Shown here one piece after another: positions 37,701-39,810 of a stretch of 39,810 nt of DNA. A program made the translations under genes and the position numbers. This DNA is from Streptomyces solincola. GTDB taxonomy: Bacteria > Actinomycetota > Actinomycetes > Streptomycetales > Streptomycetaceae. The notes under the pieces are model-generated. The model worked only from the letters and a program-made list of their open reading frames with translations. It made no database searches and was not told the origin of the DNA. The number at the start of each line of letters is the position of its first letter. The stretch's first letter is position 1. The stretch spans positions 1 to 39,810 of the forward strand of contig NZ_PVLV01000007.1 in assembly GCF_002982015.1 (NCBI RefSeq). The letters are read 5' to 3'.

Positions 37701-39810
37701 GATCGTCTTCCTGGACATGGGCACCCCGGTCGACCCGGGCAAGGCCAAGAAGAAGAAGGGCAAGACCGAGGGCCCCGCCGACATGGAGGAGCTGGGCCAG
37801 TCCAAGTTCCCCGCCTACCAGGAGCTGAAGGAACTCCTCATCGAGCGGGGCGTGCCCGCCGAGAAGATACGTTTCATCCACGAGGCGAAGAACGACGTGG
37901 AGAAGGCGCGGCTCTTCGCCGACGCCCGGAACGGCAAGATCTCCGTCCTCCTCGGCTCCACCACGAAGATGGGCGTCGGCACCAACGTCCAGCTCCGCGC
38001 GACCGCCCTCCATCACCTGGACTGCCCGTGGCGGCCGGCCGACCTCGAACAGCGCAACGGCCGCATCATCCGCCAGGGCAACGCCAACCCCGAGGTCGCG
38101 ATCTTCCAGTACGTCACCGAGGGGTCGTTCGACGGCTTCTCGTGGCAGACGGTGGCCCGCAAGGCGAAGTTCATCCGCCAGATCATGAAGGGGAACCTGA
38201 CCGAGCGGACCATCGAGGACATCCCCGACGGCGTGTTCAACGCCGAGCAGGTCACGGCCATCTCCACCGGCAACCCGTACCTGCTGGAGCAGGCCAACGT
38301 GAAGGTCGCCCTCGGCGCCCTCACCCGCAAGCTCAAGGGCCACATGCGCACGATCGAGGGCTACAAGTCCACGATCCACGCCGCCGAGCGGCTGCGCGAG
38401 AAGACCAACGAACTCACCGCCCAGCTCCGCGACGTCGTCAAGCGGAAGAAGAACACCCGCGGCGACGACTTCAACGCCACCATCGGCACCAAGGACTTCA
38501 CCAAGCGCGACGAAGCCGCCCAGGCGCTCACCACCGCGGCGCGCGCCGTGCTGCGCCAGGGCATGGACAACCCGTACCGGCCCGGCGGCCACCCCGAGGT
38601 CGTCATCGGCAAGGTCGGCAACATCGACGTCACCGCGAAGTACCGGACCACGTGGAGCAACGCCGGCCGCGTGCACCTGGTGGACATCCGCATCCCCGAC
38701 GTGCCGCAGAGCCTGTTCTCGTACGACGAGAAGGACCTGAAGAAGGAGTCGACCCTTCCGATCACCCGGATCGAGGACAAGCTCGCCGACGTCGAGAAGA
38801 TGATCGTGCGGCTGGAGAGCCGGCTCCGCCAGGAGGAGCGCGCCGCCGCGACCGCGCGCGAGCGCGTCGACCGCCCCTTCGAGCAGGCCGCCGAGCTGGA
38901 GGCCGCCGAGCGCCGCTCCAAGCTGATCGCCGCGATCATCAAGGAGCAGGGCCGGGACGTCAGCAGCGAGGACGCGGCCAAGGACAAGCGCAACCGCATG
39001 GAGGCCCTGGAGCACCAGCTCCGCGAGGCGCGTCTTGCCGCCGGCGAGGAAGCCGCGGACGTGGACGACCCGGCGGCCGAGCAGGACACCGACCTCCTCC
39101 CCCGTACGCCCGCCGCCCCGTCGATCAGCACCGACGAGAAGGGCCGGCCGCGCATCACCTGGCCGGACGCCGAGGCACGGAAGGCCGCGAAGGAGCGCAA
39201 GAAGCGGGAGAAGCAGCAGCGCGCCCGCGAGGAGCGCGGCGAAACCACCCTCGACCCCGCGCAGGTGCGCAGCGACCTGGACGGGCTGAGCGAGGACGCC
39301 CCACCCGCCGGCAACGACGAGCAGCAGAGCGAGGAGCAGGCGGACGCCCCGGCGCCCAGCGAGGAGACCATCGACTCCGCTGACGGCGACGTCAAGCTCA
39401 ACCCCGAGCAGGTGCGTGCCGAGCTGGACGACTTGCAGCCTGAAGGCGGCGACGACGCCGAGGCCACGGACGAGACGGAGGCGACCGAGGACGACGCCCC
39501 GCAGCCTGACGACGCCGAGGAGACGAACGAGACGGCGGCGGACGAGGCGGAGAGCCCGCAGCGCGACGACGCTGCGGAAGCCGAGACCGAGCAGGACGCC
39601 GCCGACGCCCCCGAGTCCGGCGCCCCGGACGAGGCCCCCACTCCCGAAGCCGACCAGGCGCAGGAAGAGGAGACCGACACCACCGAGGAGCCGGAGGAGA
39701 CCGACGAGCCGGAGACGACCGAAGCCCCGGAGACGACGGACGACGCTCCGGCGGACAGCGACGAGACGGACGCCCCGGCGGACACCGCGGCCTCCGGTAC
39801 GTCGTCCAAC
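31771..39810 (+). CDS. Giant N6-methylase and SNF2/DEAH helicase, DarB-like (runs off right edge)
   Basis: An open frame of at least 2,680 codons with no stop in the window. The N-terminal 580 residues hold an HPRDSKGRFIETGG segment and acidic repeats. A methylase domain follows: RWSGWGATPQVF, the SAM motif VLEPGSGSGNF near 823 and VGNVPFG as the catalytic-loop equivalent (usual form NPPF, here altered). The helicase has LAHEVGAGKT with K1560, DEAH at 1730-1733 and LEQRNGRIIRQ near 2093. A basic coiled region and a very acidic Glu/Asp/Thr tail with a repeated motif follow. Phage P1 DarB has this methylase-helicase layout and is packaged in the head to protect entering DNA from restriction. 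The start at 31771 follows a motif shared with 28688. Residues about 582-691 overlap another gene-like frame. Confidence 0.85.
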   Translation, partial: MQITNAADRLAARLEAKARRPWNPDLHPRDSKGRFIETGGIARLWGGGLARVVRSLGGRNVLVENLTTHQQSTVHGSRLTMVARPDGTAPTKSKKKVRDEDERRLSDGRRGTGLNDDDAGDQGDTSDDPHDQDDQGEDIGEDIDGEDLGQGPEPDDDEPDDEPEPKPAAKRARRDPNRRFKTLDDVRAHWASGKVRAFTKDEKAQDSHNKFTTELLDKLDKPQLSRNGHFVVGHTTWRTKNGEQAGWGVMHTETGVRLIISDRKGEAIDFANNMESFEVDGERIDWNDPASFDRLNTPDGLEKAGRLAAESRQRFAQRAAKKREGATSRTKPAAPTQTPPKSPLAQAAQQVADRSGAPASNIAVGHVGPQKFGDERGRPRNDAELREFWKRGGSDDTPEGQRDVMRRYANDPKYKLHLADHRGFAIVEDTTRDDDFRYEVRAAGTGRGLSSLGNRGIHTYGHFGDRDTADRFTLFLASNLRHQDGRTVDWGGPRLNAELIEFRDKDDQRSGRAIWQLAGQFDRERGATDSAAARLGRRRDEPNEEQRQNPEAAPDTPTAGVPGEDVTPQPADGQRDDQKEQSERVQGAGEGVLGDVPAGGAGDAGGDDAAGEVLRAGERGDRGADRGVPGRLPGGAGAGSGLPGRDGADSHGDAAGEGEGPGREAVQPGEGARDGGEGDAEGESAEDRSRVTFGSPEQEQTAPQYQPPEDGRPVVPSGVLARVKANIAAIEVLRRLQDENRPATAAEQETLARWSGWGATPQVFVDTPKPEFEPLQRRLRELLSDAEYEAAQDNTLNAHYTDPAIAQQVWKAVRELGFDGGNVLEPGSGSGNFIGHAPENADMTGVELDPITAGIAKALYPHANIRNEGFEKTRAANGTFDLTVGNVPFGDYQVVDMRHNKGGHNIHNHFILKSLDLTRPGGLVAVVTSRYTMDGDTPRSEDARMEMARKADLVGAIRLPSGAHRRTAGTDVVTDLLIFRRREKDKEFTSGRTRKGEVKPPEQRKQDDPPTWVHTVQVHDLPGQDSDDNEAPKVHVNPYFLDHPRNVIGDMHVGNGMYGPGELRVHVAGDLNEELGHTLKRVVGRAKDARLTYKPDTGERRKVELLSAESDRPDGHVQLESDGTFTQVRDGMVHPFEVPKTQIEEAKQLLGLRDSLKALVREESRPDADEALIETLRADLKSRYDTYNAKFGAVNRFEWSKRKTTDSETGEQVEKAYRKRPPMGGLLTKDPTMAVILSLDTYDENTKTSTPAAIFTKRQARHRTIAERASSPEDAMAIVLEQRGTLDIDALADVMGASPETARERLLAARSKDPETGEEYPLVFEPHDRGNLVPAAEYLSGNVREKLEQAQALAANDSRFEINVKHLEEVLPEEISPGEIDAPMGASWLGRGPIQAFLRDKLNTDAVTVSYQGGSMWRVDAPEAVKNSQAARKVWGTEDFNAVKLAEAILTNGRIRVTYRDEDGKTWVDEDATAAAQTKAEEMREEFQDWLWATQERTEQVKKRYNDLHNNLALRSYDGQRRTMPGLAEWFKPHAHQHAAVARMVSEPAVLLAHEVGAGKTAEMTMGVMELRRLGLVNKAAIVVPNHMLNQFRDEFAELYPESASNGRILAASSDDLQGRKRREFIARVATGDYDAVILTQNAFESIPMRPEVQLEYIKREKEQLEEALKRQKREDQEANPGKRTDSRMVKEIRNRLKKLEAKITAKVQAQKDTAGLYFEDTGIDYVVVDEAHHYKNLTTNSTLPGAAIEGSNRASDLDMKLEYLRKTTKSGRVVTFATATPISNSITEAHTMLRYLRPDLLDKAKVRNFDDFASTYGKVVNGTELAADGSGFREVSRFAAFRNMPELLRIWRTVADVKNSDDLAEYLDTPDVAGGKAVTVSVEPTEGLLAYMDQIAARARAVKRGDVEPTVDNMLKINSDGRKVSLDPRMVGLDEQGAKLPAAADNIARIYADTKDAVYPTSKNNPTPHETPGGLQIVFLDMGTPVDPGKAKKKKGKTEGPADMEELGQSKFPAYQELKELLIERGVPAEKIRFIHEAKNDVEKARLFADARNGKISVLLGSTTKMGVGTNVQLRATALHHLDCPWRPADLEQRNGRIIRQGNANPEVAIFQYVTEGSFDGFSWQTVARKAKFIRQIMKGNLTERTIEDIPDGVFNAEQVTAISTGNPYLLEQANVKVALGALTRKLKGHMRTIEGYKSTIHAAERLREKTNELTAQLRDVVKRKKNTRGDDFNATIGTKDFTKRDEAAQALTTAARAVLRQGMDNPYRPGGHPEVVIGKVGNIDVTAKYRTTWSNAGRVHLVDIRIPDVPQSLFSYDEKDLKKESTLPITRIEDKLADVEKMIVRLESRLRQEERAAATARERVDRPFEQAAELEAAERRSKLIAAIIKEQGRDVSSEDAAKDKRNRMEALEHQLREARLAAGEEAADVDDPAAEQDTDLLPRTPAAPSISTDEKGRPRITWPDAEARKAAKERKKREKQQRAREERGETTLDPAQVRSDLDGLSEDAPPAGNDEQQSEEQADAPAPSEETIDSADGDVKLNPEQVRAELDDLQPEGGDDAEATDETEATEDDAPQPDDAEETNETAADEAESPQRDDAAEAETEQDAADAPESGAPDEAPTPEADQAQEEETDTTEEPEETDEPETTEAPETTDDAPADSDETDAPADTAASGTSSN
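33515..33844 (+). CDS. Nested 109-aa gene inside the giant frame
   Basis: A frame shifted relative to the giant gene, from GTG 33515 to TAA 33844, exactly 330 nt. The product MSGYKALVKAFWETYRPEAL and on is charged and helical (SAEIEELIAEYRDDFREE, AMGLIHMATLRAREKALDEK) and looks like a folded protein. By hand count about 105 of 109 codons end in G or C, while the giant frame over the same stretch falls to about 43 percent and reads as a Gly/Asp/Glu-rich linker. AAGGAG lies 4 nt before the GTG. Codon choice (GCG, CCG, ACG, CGG) also differs from the flanks (GCC, ACC, CGC), suggesting a separate origin. The function is unknown. Confidence 0.65.
   Translation: MSGYKALVKAFWETYRPEALATLAETTPPERFFAQESAEIEELIAEYRDDFREEPEPGADFRDAMGLIHMATLRAREKALDEKLYSLEKEPGTEEKEMPKVSLPKIAAG
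39250..39435 (+). repeat. Repeated short motif in the acidic tail
   Basis: LDPAQVRSDLDGL (39250-39288, residue 2494 on) and LNPEQVRAELDDL (39397-39435, residue 2543 on) are two copies of an L-x-P-x-Q-V-R-x-x-L-D-x-L motif, surrounded by disordered acidic sequence. It looks like a short helical docking motif. Confidence 0.75.

Noticed and set aside
33718-39015. Very long open frame (over 1,700 codons) on the - strand opposite the giant helicase gene
   Set aside because: It mirrors the high third-position GC of the + strand gene, its product is low-complexity Val/Leu/Gly/Arg sequence without motifs, and the + strand carries clear helicase motifs.

Overview
The window is high-GC DNA with very strong G/C bias at third codon positions, frequent GTG starts and many ATGA/GTGA stop-start overlaps. 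Together with families typical of Streptomyces (XRE/DUF5753 plus DUF397 pair, RsbW-like ATPase, DUF5999- and DUF6221-like proteins) this points to Streptomyces or a close relative. The gene content is that of a mobile element: a phage terminase, a portal-MuF fusion, a giant methylase-helicase of the phage DarB type, a tyrosine recombinase, a RusA-like resolvase and an FtsK/TraB-like DNA pump. It looks like an integrated or plasmid-like prophage (phage-plasmid) rather than ordinary chromosome. No replication initiator, major capsid, tail or ParA gene is visible here, and no tRNA, rRNA, IS or CRISPR array was seen.

Layout. 0.1-3.8 kb (+): a Cys-rich protein, terminase large subunit, a small protein and a degenerate recombinase-like protein. 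3.9-13.3 kb (-): several short operons separated by strong hairpins, holding a possible phage structural protein, two unknowns, a DNA-binding candidate flanked by TATCAA-N2-TTGATA dyads, a lipoprotein, the FtsK/TraB-like translocase behind a candidate leader peptide, a RusA-like resolvase and a run of small phage-type proteins. 13.5-15.9 kb (+): three small genes and a tyrosine recombinase, all overlapping by 4 nt, closed by an 18-bp terminator. 16.0-17.1 kb (-): DUF397 and XRE regulators. 17.4-19.8 kb (+): a five-gene coupled operon starting with an anti-sigma-like ATPase.

19.9-26.7 kb (+) is a compact class I lanthipeptide cluster of the FxLD type: a 59-aa precursor, full-length LanB dehydratase, LanC cyclase, and a fusion of a second LanB-type elimination domain with a protein L-isoaspartyl-type methyltransferase. 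The expected product is a small three-Cys lanthipeptide whose Asp may be methylated and converted through a succinimide to isoAsp. No transporter, leader protease or recognisable immunity gene is present. A TPR-like protein follows behind a terminator.

28.0-39.8 kb (+) returns to phage morphogenesis: small membrane proteins, the portal-MuF fusion, and an open frame of at least 2,680 codons encoding an N6-methylase plus SNF2/DEAH helicase that runs off the right edge. A 109-codon frame with excellent codon bias is nested within this giant gene in another reading frame. The terminase and portal, normally neighbours in tailed phages, are here about 27 kb apart, so the control, recombination and lanthipeptide modules occupy the space between them. 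Function names rest on motifs read by eye; no database search was possible.
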